30,123 nt of DNA, from assembly GCA_902772945.1 (NCBI GenBank), contig CACYCU010000032.1, forward strand, positions 1 through 30,123, read 5' to 3'. A model generated the notes under the pieces. The model made no database searches and had not been told where the DNA came from. It saw only the letters and a program-made list of their open reading frames with translations. Shown here in pieces: positions 22,311 through 30,123 of this stretch (the first letter of the stretch is position 1; the number at the start of each line of letters is the position of its first letter). The position numbers and the translations under genes are program-made. The stretch comes from an uncultured bacterium. GTDB taxonomy: Bacteria > Cyanobacteriota > Vampirovibrionia > Gastranaerophilales > Gastranaerophilaceae.

Positions 22311-23573
22311 CTATTGTTTAGTGATAGCTGCATCATCTAACAAGATAACGTAGATTTCTTCACCATTTTTAGCGTGGTAGTTAAGACCTGGAGTAATCAA
22401 GCCTGTAGCTAAACCAACAGCTGCACCAACAGGAGCACCGATAGCGATACCTGTTCCAATTTTGTTAGGATCAGGAATAAATGCGAAACCAACACCAGCG
22501 CCAGTACCAACAGCAGCACCTGAAACAGCGTACAATGCTAAGTTACCAGCATTAGTCCAGAAACCTTCTTTCAAAGAATTATCTTTTGTAAATGGTTTTG
22601 CATTAAATGCTAATTGTTGTCCGTTAGGTAATACGATTTTGCACAATTGAGGATATACTCTGGCATTTTTGTTGAACCATCTTGGGTCTTTGATTTCATT
22701 GATTTGAGCAATGAATTTAGATCCTGCAGGAATTACCAAAGTACCTTCTTGAGTGCAGATATCTTCTTTGTTGTAGAAAGTAACGATATCGCCAGCTTGA
22801 TGATCTTCAGATTTGAATTTTTCATCAAATGCTACAACCAATACGTTTCCTTCAGCAATAACGTTTTGAACGTTGTTAACTCTAACTTCGTTAGTTGGAG
22901 CTTTTTTAGTTACATCTAAGTGTTCAACTGTAGTTGCACCGATGTATTGAGATTTTACTAAGTTCAATTTAGCTTTCAATCTAGCTAAAAGAACTGCAGC
23001 TTCAGCTCTTGACAAGCTGTCGTTTGGTCTCAATTCAGCTGCGTCTGGGTGATTTACGTAAATACCGTAATTAACTGTTTTTGCGTAAACATTTGTAGCC
23101 CAAGCAGGAATTGCAGATGCATCTTTGAAGTTTTTCAAGATTGATTTGTCAGCAACCATATCTTTTGTGATGTGGCTGATAACAGATTGAGCTTCAGATC
23201 TTAATAAAACTCTGTTTGGTTGGAATGTTCCATCAGGGTAACCATAAACTAAACCTAATTGTTGAGAACGCAAAATGTTTGCATAATCAGGTGTAGCTTT
23301 AGTTACATCTGAGAATTGGTTAGAAATATTAACATTCAAGTTTTCATTTGATAAAACTTTTAACAAAGAATTTACAAACTCAACTCTTGTCATATTTCCT
23401 TCCGGATTAAAACGGTTGCCAGATAATGTCATGATGTTGTCATTTACAACACTGACGATTTCTTTTGCAGCCCAGTAATTTTGGTTAACATCAGCGATAG
23501 ATGCAGCCAATGCGGGAATAGCATTGAAAGCTAACAAGCATAATGCCATTGCTCCTGAAATAAGTTTCTTCAT
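22311..23573 (-). CDS. S-layer-homology (SLH) protein with a TrbI-like/glycine-zipper C-terminus
   Basis: The 420-residue protein has a signal peptide (MKKLISGAMALCLLAFNAIP, cleavage near ALA). Three SLH repeats of about 55 residues follow (about 25-205), each with the FxDV/NxxFxPxGxxxR-type motifs, e.g. VYGYPDGTFQPNRVLLRSEA. These bind peptidoglycan-linked polymers, as in cyanobacterial outer-membrane proteins. Residues 215-330 form a beta-rich domain with EGTLVIPAGSKFIAQI and KIVLPNGQQLAFNAKPF, which resemble a VirB10/TrbI-type barrel. A Gly/Ala-rich helix pair follows (AAVGTGAGVGFAF, APVGAAVGLATGL). Start: ATG 23573 with TGAGGAAT upstream is preferred to 23588. Codon choice looks more biased than in its neighbours, so high expression is likely. 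Confidence 0.8.
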   Translation of the reverse strand: MKKLISGAMALCLLAFNAIPALAASIADVNQNYWAAKEIVSVVNDNIMTLSGNRFNPEGNMTRVEFVNSLLKVLSNENLNVNISNQFSDVTKATPDYANILRSQQLGLVYGYPDGTFQPNRVLLRSEAQSVISHITKDMVADKSILKNFKDASAIPAWATNVYAKTVNYGIYVNHPDAAELRPNDSLSRAEAAVLLARLKAKLNLVKSQYIGATTVEHLDVTKKAPTNEVRVNNVQNVIAEGNVLVVAFDEKFKSEDHQAGDIVTFYNKEDICTQEGTLVIPAGSKFIAQINEIKDPRWFNKNARVYPQLCKIVLPNGQQLAFNAKPFTKDNSLKEGFWTNAGNLALYAVSGAAVGTGAGVGFAFIPDPNKIGTGIAIGAPVGAAVGLATGLITPGLNYHAKNGEEIYVILLDDAAITKQ

Positions 23574-23616
23574 GTTCAAATTCCTCATATTTACTAGTAA
23601 ACCTTTTTCATGATTT

Positions 23617-23644
23617 ATTATACTCGTTTAAGATTTTTTGTAAA
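23617..23644 (-). promoter_or_regulatory. Promoter of the SLH protein gene
   Basis: On the minus strand TTTACA (23644-23639), a 16-nt spacer, then TATAAT (23622-23617). The leader is about 37 nt and ends in TGAGGAAT. Confidence 0.6.
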
Positions 23645-23673
23645 GTATTATTTTAAATTTTAATATTTTTGAT

Positions 23674-26600
23674 TTACTCGCCTGACACTTGCTCTTGTAC
23701 GGCTTCAGGTACAGATTCGGAAGCTGCCTCCGGAACGGTGGTTTCTTGAGCAGGTTCTGTTTTAGTCTGTTTTTTTAAAAGATTTTTTAAACCTTCAGCA
23801 GCATTTTTAAGTTCTTGATTTGCTTCTTGCGCTTGTTTTCTTTGTTCTTCCATCTTTTTGTTAAAGGCATCTATCTGTTGCTGTTTTGCTTCTTGAACCG
23901 CCTGTTTAACATTTTCTACCTGATCTTTTATTTTAAAAGATTCAATTTCTGATGTGTCGCAAACAGACAACCACCTGAAAGATTTTACTGAAGACGCACT
24001 TTCAACTCCGCCGTTAAACTGGACTTTAAAATCTTTGTAATTTTTATTACCGGAGGATAATTGCGGTATTTCAGATATTTTTTCACCATATGGATTTGTT
24101 GTGATTGCACGAATCAAAGCAACAGTTGTTGAACCGACGCCTGGTATTAGAGATGTTAATTTACTTACAGATAAATCGCCTAAAGGCCCTAAAAGTTTTA
24201 CGACTTCTGCAGAAATTCTACCCAAAACAACCACGTTTGCTGTCGCATTCAAAAGGTTATATTTACCTGTTATATAATATGACATAGAAGGACCTGAAGT
24301 TTTTACGGGAACTAACGTTGCCCATCCGTCAGAAAAACTAAGCGTGCCGTTTATTGTTTTAAATTGAGCTGTATTTTTTATTACCGGCAAAGTTCTTATT
24401 GCATTTACACCTGCCTTTAATATAGGATTTGCCATAATATTTTGAGCCAATAGCAAATTATCAAATCTGCCGATATTGCCAAGTTCACCATCGGCAATGT
24501 CAAAAGTAGCCTTACCTTTTAAATTTTTCATCATTTTAACATCGGTTTCACCTGATGTTGTTACATTTGCATTAAAGTTAAGTGTTCCGGATAGCGCATT
24601 TTTTAACCCTGTAGCACCATAAATTGCTTTTTCAGCATCCATACCGGAACCTTTTAGACCAACCCCTACATGCCCGTTTATTATGTTATACGAAATATTG
24701 CCGCTAATTTTACCTTTAAAAGCATCACCTGACATGTTTTTCAAATAAAATATATTATTTGTAAGATTAAAATCAGAAGACAAGTTTTCGGCTTCTATTC
24801 CACCGCATACAAATTTTTTAAGCGTACCTTTTCCCTTTGCAATTATGCCGTTTAAAGAAACATCAAGATTTTCCATAGAAAGGGCCATATCAGGCATTGA
24901 AATTTTTGGCACAGAAACTGTACCTTTTAGGTATGGATTGATAGCATTTCCTGTAATATCAATATGACCTCCCGCAACCATTTTTGAATTTTTTACATAT
25001 GGAACCGACATAGTTACATTTGACGGAACAGACAAATTTAAATTTAAAGTTTGTGATTTGTACAAATCGTTAATACCGCCTTTCAGATATGCAACGCCAT
25101 TTCCATTTGCATATATACCTGCATCAGAGAATTTTAAAACATCTCCGTTTAGTTTTATATTTCCCTTTATATCAGTGTTTTTGCCTTTCAATTGTTCAAT
25201 ATTCAACATTGAAAAATAATTTGCTGAATTTGAATTTATAATAAAATTAATATCTTGAGTTTTATCATTTCCTGTAACTGATATTGACAACGGTAAAGTT
25301 CCTTTTGCATCGACTTCAGACTTTAACTCCTTTGGTATCATGGCTTTTATATCTGAAGCTAACAAATTTCCCTTTGCATTAATATTAAAGTTAATATTTT
25401 TTGTCATATAATCTGCGACTTTACCTGTTATATCAACTCTTGAATTGTTTAACAAAATATAAGCACTTTTTATATCAATATCTTTTTCCCCAAAAACAAC
25501 TTCTGCTTTTGGCGCAGAAATAACAGCCATTGGATTAACAATTTTTACATTATTAATATATACGTTTCCATCAGTTTTTTTACCGTCTGTTGTCAAATTT
25601 ACTTTAGCATCAGCAAGAGAAACAGATGTATTTGAAGGAATATTTTTAACATTTACGTTATTTACATCCACAAAAACTTTTGGCACAATTTTATCAAGTT
25701 TACCTTTTAATAGTGCATTTATAGATATAGTTCCGCTGTTTATTTGATTTTCTCTAAGAAGTGCGACCTGACCGGCAGCCAACAACAGACCTTTTAATTG
25801 CAACTTATCTGCTGTCACTTTCAAATCGGCAGAAGCATCTTCATTTATACAACCTTTTATGTTTAACGGTTGATTAAAAATTGAGAATTTAACGTCTTGA
25901 ATATTGAGAATATTATTTGCCAGCTGTATATCTGCAAAAATTTTATCAATAAATATATTATACAATTTGTATGTTAAAGTTGCATTCGGAATTTTAAAAA
26001 AGCCGGATGATGATATTGATTTTAAATCCGATTTTATATTAAAATCAGCATCAACTCCGCCGGTAGCAGATAAAGTATCAAGTGTAGAATTACCAAAAGA
26101 CTTGGCAACACTATCTGCTAAGTCAATCAAACTTTTAAACCGTGCATTTGATTTACAGTTCAAATCAATATAAGGATGTTTACCTGTCTTAAAATCTCCA
26201 ATAATTTCCGTAATTTCTTTTTCTGCGGTATAGAGTTTTGAATATAATTTTATCTTATTACCTTTTAGCTTTATATCGGCATTACCAGCCGGTAGACTTT
26301 TACCATCAACAGCAACCGAAAAATCCGAAACATTTGCACTTCCCTGCAAATCTATATCATCAGTAGTCCCAGATATGACCATATTTGTAGCAAGTTTTGC
26401 AGTCAGATGATTGTTATATATTGCTTTAAATATATCTGTTACATTTATTGCAATATCTTGTTCTTTTTGAACCTCCTGTTCTTTGGACGCAAAAATAACA
26501 TCATTTATATCCAGGTCAGGCATTATTTTATTTAAAACTTTTATATCATAACTGAACTGATCTCTGTCTTGTAACATAAACTTGCCGTCTGCCACAACTT

Positions 26601-27183
26601 TTATTTTTTTATTTAAAATAAAATCTGTAATACTTATGCTATCTCCATATATTGAATAAGATTTATCCGTCGGCAGATCAATAAATGAAAGATTGTAATT
26701 TTTTACTCTTATATTTGGCAAATTATTTGACAACTTGAAACCAAATGGCAAACCTGTTACTGCATCAACAGGATCACTCTCTTGAGACTCTGTTATAAAA
26801 TCTTCTATCAAAAAATGACCGTCTTTTTTTATTTTTAAATTTACATTAATATTTTCAGCACCAACCACATCAATTTTTATATTTTTAAAAATTAACGGTA
26901 CTAAGGCTATATCCCCATAAAAATTGTTAGCAGTTAGAAATTTTTCACCTGTTGGCAAAGATGCTTCAAAATTACTAACCATAACCCCTGCAGTAAGTTT
27001 TGGGGATGTTATCAGACGAATTTTTCCTAATGTTATTTTATAGCCTGATGCTTCCTCAATCATATTTGAAACATTAGTTCCGTATTTTGTTAGTATACCA
27101 GTCAAAAAGAAAGGTAAGATTAAAAACAATATATAAATTGAAACTATAAATATCCCTAAACCAATTGCAAATTTTTTTAACAT
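23674..27183 (-). CDS. Giant AsmA-like envelope protein
   Basis: The 1169-residue protein starts with a signal anchor (MLKKFAIGLGIFIVSIYILF), then the AsmA-type start ASGYKITLGKIRLITSPKLT with ANNFYGDIALVPLIFKNIKI. Long repeats of amphipathic beta strands fill residues 60-1080, ending in an AsmA C-terminal-like block (ATFDIADGELGNIGRFDNLL) and a coiled-coil, Gln/Glu-rich tail (KQAVQEAKQQQIDAFNKKME; PAQETTVPEAAS). AsmA/TamB/YhdP family proteins form bridges that carry lipid between inner and outer membranes; a role in lipid traffic is therefore likely. ATG 27183 with GAGGGATATATT is preferred over 27213. It lies 41 nt downstream of miaA and is probably cotranscribed. Confidence 0.85.
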   Translation of the reverse strand: MLKKFAIGLGIFIVSIYILFLILPFFLTGILTKYGTNVSNMIEEASGYKITLGKIRLITSPKLTAGVMVSNFEASLPTGEKFLTANNFYGDIALVPLIFKNIKIDVVGAENINVNLKIKKDGHFLIEDFITESQESDPVDAVTGLPFGFKLSNNLPNIRVKNYNLSFIDLPTDKSYSIYGDSISITDFILNKKIKVVADGKFMLQDRDQFSYDIKVLNKIMPDLDINDVIFASKEQEVQKEQDIAINVTDIFKAIYNNHLTAKLATNMVISGTTDDIDLQGSANVSDFSVAVDGKSLPAGNADIKLKGNKIKLYSKLYTAEKEITEIIGDFKTGKHPYIDLNCKSNARFKSLIDLADSVAKSFGNSTLDTLSATGGVDADFNIKSDLKSISSSGFFKIPNATLTYKLYNIFIDKIFADIQLANNILNIQDVKFSIFNQPLNIKGCINEDASADLKVTADKLQLKGLLLAAGQVALLRENQINSGTISINALLKGKLDKIVPKVFVDVNNVNVKNIPSNTSVSLADAKVNLTTDGKKTDGNVYINNVKIVNPMAVISAPKAEVVFGEKDIDIKSAYILLNNSRVDITGKVADYMTKNINFNINAKGNLLASDIKAMIPKELKSEVDAKGTLPLSISVTGNDKTQDINFIINSNSANYFSMLNIEQLKGKNTDIKGNIKLNGDVLKFSDAGIYANGNGVAYLKGGINDLYKSQTLNLNLSVPSNVTMSVPYVKNSKMVAGGHIDITGNAINPYLKGTVSVPKISMPDMALSMENLDVSLNGIIAKGKGTLKKFVCGGIEAENLSSDFNLTNNIFYLKNMSGDAFKGKISGNISYNIINGHVGVGLKGSGMDAEKAIYGATGLKNALSGTLNFNANVTTSGETDVKMMKNLKGKATFDIADGELGNIGRFDNLLLAQNIMANPILKAGVNAIRTLPVIKNTAQFKTINGTLSFSDGWATLVPVKTSGPSMSYYITGKYNLLNATANVVVLGRISAEVVKLLGPLGDLSVSKLTSLIPGVGSTTVALIRAITTNPYGEKISEIPQLSSGNKNYKDFKVQFNGGVESASSVKSFRWLSVCDTSEIESFKIKDQVENVKQAVQEAKQQQIDAFNKKMEEQRKQAQEANQELKNAAEGLKNLLKKQTKTEPAQETTVPEAASESVPEAVQEQVSGE

Positions 27184-27224
27184 AATATATCCCTCGTACT
27201 CAAATTCTATCACATAAAAAATTT

Positions 27225-28112
27225 TTATTTCTTTTTCTTTTCAGGATAATTATTCCAATTAATTAATTGATTTTTTCTAAACCAAGTTAATTGGCGTTTT
27301 GCATAATTTCTTGTGTTTTGTTTTAATTTTTCTATTGCTTCTTCAAAAGACATTTGGCCGTTTAATGCCCAAATTATTTCTCTATAACCTATTGTATCAA
27401 CAATATTTTTTATTCTGCCATACCGTTTCAGCAAATATTTGGTTTCTTCCACCAAACCATTATTCAGCATTTTATCCACTCTTTTATTAATCCTTGCATA
27501 AAGTTCTTCTCGCGGAAAATTTAAACCAATCCATTCTACATCGTATTCACAATCTTTTTCGCCTCTTGATAAACTCAAAGGCAAACCTGTTGATTTTACG
27601 ACCTCAATATAACGAATCAATTTCTTCTTATCGTTTTGTTCAACAGATTTTGCAGCATCAGAATCAAGATCAAATAAAATTTGATACAATTCCTCAAAAC
27701 TTTTTTCTGATAAAATTTTTCTTAATTCATAATTCGGCTCAACATTTGGCAAGTCATAATTTTCAAGCAATAATCTAAAATACAGACCTGTCCCCCCCGC
27801 AACAATCGGAGTTTTACCTTTTTCTAAAATTTTATCAATACAAATTTTAGCATCTTTAACAAATAATCCAGCTGAATAATCAAAATCAGGTTCTACAACA
27901 TCTATCATATAATGCGGAATTCCTTGCATTTCTTCTTTGGTGGGTTTTGCTGTTCCTATATCCATACCCTTATACACCAATCTTGAATCCGCAGAAACAA
28001 TCTCTCCGTTAATCTTATTTGCTAAATCAACAGCATATGCAGTCTTTCCGCTCGCCGTTGCACCTACAACGGCTATAACTCTATTGTTTTTCCTGATCAA
28101 ATTTTTTATCAT
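27225..28112 (-). CDS. miaA: tRNA dimethylallyltransferase MiaA
   Basis: MiaA adds a dimethylallyl group to N6 of A37 in tRNAs reading U-starting codons. The 295-residue form has the P-loop GATASGKT, the substrate-loop motif SADSRLVYKGMDIGTAKP, the HYMIDVVEP block, VAGGTGLYFRLLL and the C-terminal RNYAKRQLTWFR. ATG 28112 gives the family-length start; ATG 28136 would only add hydrophobic residues. It overlaps the upstream membrane-protein gene by 32 bp and lacks a Shine-Dalgarno, so translation should be coupled. Confidence 0.95.
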   Translation of the reverse strand: MIKNLIRKNNRVIAVVGATASGKTAYAVDLANKINGEIVSADSRLVYKGMDIGTAKPTKEEMQGIPHYMIDVVEPDFDYSAGLFVKDAKICIDKILEKGKTPIVAGGTGLYFRLLLENYDLPNVEPNYELRKILSEKSFEELYQILFDLDSDAAKSVEQNDKKKLIRYIEVVKSTGLPLSLSRGEKDCEYDVEWIGLNFPREELYARINKRVDKMLNNGLVEETKYLLKRYGRIKNIVDTIGYREIIWALNGQMSFEEAIEKLKQNTRNYAKRQLTWFRKNQLINWNNYPEKKKK

Positions 28113-28935
28113 AGTATAAAAATATAGTAACAACAAAATACGTAAAGAAATAGAACATTACAATGCTCATAAACAAATACGCAAAAGGATTTATTATAGA
28201 AAATGTATTTACAAAAAGAATAACAAAGCCTGACAACCAAAGCGCCACATACAACCCAAATGTTTCAAAGAAATTATGCAATAACTTATTTATTGATGAT
28301 ACAAGTGCCTTTAACGGGTTTAAAGTACCATATACAATTTCCGGAATCCAAAGCATTAAAAAATATGTTATTATGAAAGTTACACCAATAAACAGCAAAC
28401 TCCATTTTGCAAAATAAGTAATCATCTCCGGTGTCATATTATCAAGCATTAAAGCCATACTTGAAGTATTTGATGCTGCTGCAGCTATACCGGCTGTTTG
28501 AATACCCTCAATTGATGACGGTTCCAAGCCACCAATAACACTTGAGCCAATTAAGTATACCAGCTGGGTTGCCAATAATTGTATTATTAATATATATATA
28601 GCACCCGCGCCTAAAAATGATAGAAAATATTTTCCAACACCATCCAACAAAGATTTAAAAAGTTTTAAAGTTGCATGTGCTCTATCTTTATCCAAAACAA
28701 AAATTTTGCCGGACAATTTCACTGCGTCTTTGACCATACAAAACCAACTTGAACAAAATATACAAAACATAAAAATAACAGTTAAAGATGCTATAAAAAA
28801 TTTTAAAGCAGAATCAATATGATATTTTGAATACATTGAATACAAGTCGATAATCTTTACAAAAAATATCAATGGAATAGTCAAAATAATACAATTATTG
28901 GTTATTTTTAATCCGTCTTTTAGTATATTCTTCAT
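28081..28935 (-). CDS. Polytopic membrane protein of unknown function
   Basis: The 284-residue protein has about six hydrophobic segments: near 15-32 (NNCIILTIPLIFFVKIID), 45-68, 103-130, 175-197, 222-245 and 248-275. There is a short amphipathic N-terminus and a charged C-terminus. The loop EPSSIEGIQTAGIAAAASN lies on one side. No family is recognised by eye; the layout recalls DUF-type integral membrane proteins next to lipid-handling genes. It overlaps the upstream gene by ATGA (4 bp) and miaA by 32 bp, so the three are made as one coupled unit. Confidence 0.8.
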   Translation of the reverse strand: MKNILKDGLKITNNCIILTIPLIFFVKIIDLYSMYSKYHIDSALKFFIASLTVIFMFCIFCSSWFCMVKDAVKLSGKIFVLDKDRAHATLKLFKSLLDGVGKYFLSFLGAGAIYILIIQLLATQLVYLIGSSVIGGLEPSSIEGIQTAGIAAAASNTSSMALMLDNMTPEMITYFAKWSLLFIGVTFIITYFLMLWIPEIVYGTLNPLKALVSSINKLLHNFFETFGLYVALWLSGFVILFVNTFSIINPFAYLFMSIVMFYFFTYFVVTIFLYYDKKFDQEKQ

Positions 28936-30056
28936 ATTTTTCCTTCTGAAATTTTTCTTTTTCTTCTGCGCATCAAATCAACAAAAGCCTCTAGTCTCGT
29001 CAAATAGCCGGCTTTTCCTGTTTGTTCGTCCATAATAAGCGGCAATATAGGAATATCACAGTTCTCACGCATAGCTGGGAATATGTTTTGAGACATAATT
29101 TCAGGCATACAAGTAAAAGGACTTATATGTATAATCCCATCAATGCCCCTTTCATCAGCATATGCAACATCTGAAACGCACTCCAAAGAATCACCGCCAA
29201 TGTCTCTCATCAAATAAGGTTTTGCTAATCTGTAAGCTCTTTGTAAATGTGTTTCTCCTTTTCTGAAAACTTTTGGAATAATTGCATCTTTTATAAAACT
29301 TCTTATTGTTAAACTCCTGCGGGTTTGTACACCCATTTTCCCTAATTCTCTAAGGATATTTTGATTTGAAAAAGGATCACAAACCAAATATATTTCACCT
29401 GTTACGTCAACGCGCAAGATTTCTTTATCTTTATTTATTTCAGTCTTTTTCATTTCTTCAAAAGCCAGTTTCTTTGCTTTTTTAAGCATTTTCGTATTTT
29501 TAGCATCTTTTACAAATTCTATTGCTTTGTCAAAATGCTTTTCTGCATCGCCCAATTTCAATTCTCTTGCTCTGTAATACGACAGAGCATCTTCCAAATC
29601 ATCAAGCAAAAACATCTTTCTGATTGCTAAATTTATAGCTCTGGCAAAAAGTATGGGGTCATTTTTACCGCTTACTTTTTTTAAATAATTATACATCCCT
29701 TTTAAGCCGTCATATAGTCGCATCTCAATATATTTTGTATCATACCCCAAATCAATCAATGCGCTATGAATACAATTGCCATATTCCCCTAATCGGCAAC
29801 ATCCTGGCGATGTAATCATTGAAACATAGTCTGTACCGCCTTCTATTGCCTCAATAAAATTGCCCAAAATTAATTTATAAGGAAGACATATTGCCTCCGG
29901 TGAATGTTTAGTCCCCAGAGAAAGTGTTTTTTTACTTGTGTATGGCGGAATAAAAGGTTCAACCCCGATTTTTTTCAAGGCTGCCGACCATGCTATTGCT
30001 ACGTTTCCCATATGCGGGAATGCTACTTTTACTTTTTTATTTTCATTGTTATTCAT
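28932..30056 (-). CDS. 2-hydroxyacyl-CoA dehydratase-related protein (HgdB-like)
   Basis: The 374-residue protein has KVAFPHMGNVAIAWSAALKK, SPEAICLPYKLILGNFIEAI, SPGCCRLGEYGNC, IYLVCDPFSNQNI and FTCMPEIMSQNIFPAM. These are cysteine-bearing blocks typical of the activase-associated HgdB/CoA-protein-activase group. It ends with DEQTGKAGYLTRLEAFVDLM, almost the same block as in the 2919-3989 gene, so the two are paralogues or partners. The Fe-S cluster and a radical or electron-transfer role are inferred from the family. AAAGAGA precedes ATG 30056. It heads the cluster with the membrane protein, miaA and the AsmA-like gene. Confidence 0.75.
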   Translation of the reverse strand: MNNNENKKVKVAFPHMGNVAIAWSAALKKIGVEPFIPPYTSKKTLSLGTKHSPEAICLPYKLILGNFIEAIEGGTDYVSMITSPGCCRLGEYGNCIHSALIDLGYDTKYIEMRLYDGLKGMYNYLKKVSGKNDPILFARAINLAIRKMFLLDDLEDALSYYRARELKLGDAEKHFDKAIEFVKDAKNTKMLKKAKKLAFEEMKKTEINKDKEILRVDVTGEIYLVCDPFSNQNILRELGKMGVQTRRSLTIRSFIKDAIIPKVFRKGETHLQRAYRLAKPYLMRDIGGDSLECVSDVAYADERGIDGIIHISPFTCMPEIMSQNIFPAMRENCDIPILPLIMDEQTGKAGYLTRLEAFVDLMRRRKRKISEGKI

Positions 30057-30087
30057 ACAAAATCTCTTTATATAACTGATAAGGACT

Positions 30088-30115
30088 TTTCACCTTTCAC
30101 TTCTCACATCTCACT
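30088..30115. repeat. Four tandem heptads upstream of the HgdB-like gene
   Basis: TTTCACC, TTTCACT, TCTCACA and TCTCACT follow each other without gaps and form a degenerate heptad array. The window ends a few bases later, so the array may be longer. Confidence 0.45.
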
Positions 30116-30123
30116 TTTAAGAT

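Overview
The window is AT-rich and reads as a chromosome segment from a non-photosynthetic relative of Cyanobacteria (Melainabacteria/Vampirovibrionia, probably gut Gastranaerophilales). This placement is an inference. It rests on an S-layer-homology protein with a Gram-negative style signal peptide, a Ski2-like helicase carrying a DSHCT domain, small proteins with an N-terminal PNFG motif, a primary-like sigma factor, and HydG as a sign of anaerobic hydrogen metabolism. No phage, transposase, CRISPR array, tRNA or rRNA was seen.

Layout. Positions 1-3990 hold the end of a pilin-like protein, folE2, a membrane-anchored thioredoxin-like protein, a sigma-70 family factor and a HgdB-like (DUF2229-type) protein. 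Positions 4024-11070 hold mnmA-hydG on the plus strand, then a formyltransferase-like gene, smpB, an oppF-type ATPase and a large conserved protein of unknown function, all on minus. Positions 11230-15260 hold an exported protein with LE..FG repeats, a DSHCT helicase split by one in-frame TAG, and two PNFG-motif proteins. Positions 15257-18170 hold serS, a small unknown gene, an NAD-type isocitrate dehydrogenase and a small cysteine-containing gene. Positions 18290-20700 hold two glycine-zipper membrane-active-looking proteins and a 57-residue gene. Positions 20830-23600 hold a uridine-kinase-family P-loop kinase, an exported Cys-rich protein and an SLH protein. Positions 23674-30056 are a minus-strand cluster: a second HgdB-like protein, a polytopic membrane protein, miaA and a giant AsmA-like protein, with overlaps that imply coupled translation.

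Housekeeping themes are translation quality and tRNA modification (mnmA, miaA, smpB, serS), folate/queuosine entry (folE2), hydrogenase maturation (hydG) and envelope biology (AsmA-like, SLH, LE..FG repeat protein, glycine-zipper proteins). Genes are very tightly packed. Three convergent pairs overlap at their stops by 11-12 bp.

Main points worth a second look: (i) a single amber codon inside an otherwise intact helicase; (ii) several promoters whose -10 hexamer ends exactly 6 nt before the start codon with no Shine-Dalgarno, implying leaderless mRNAs; (iii) an identical 18-mer upstream of folE2 and mnmA; (iv) an orphan plus-strand terminator at 1281-1309 suggesting a short sRNA; (v) a sigma factor with changed recognition residues whose promoter carries two palindromic decamers; and (vi) several lineage-type protein families with no known function.
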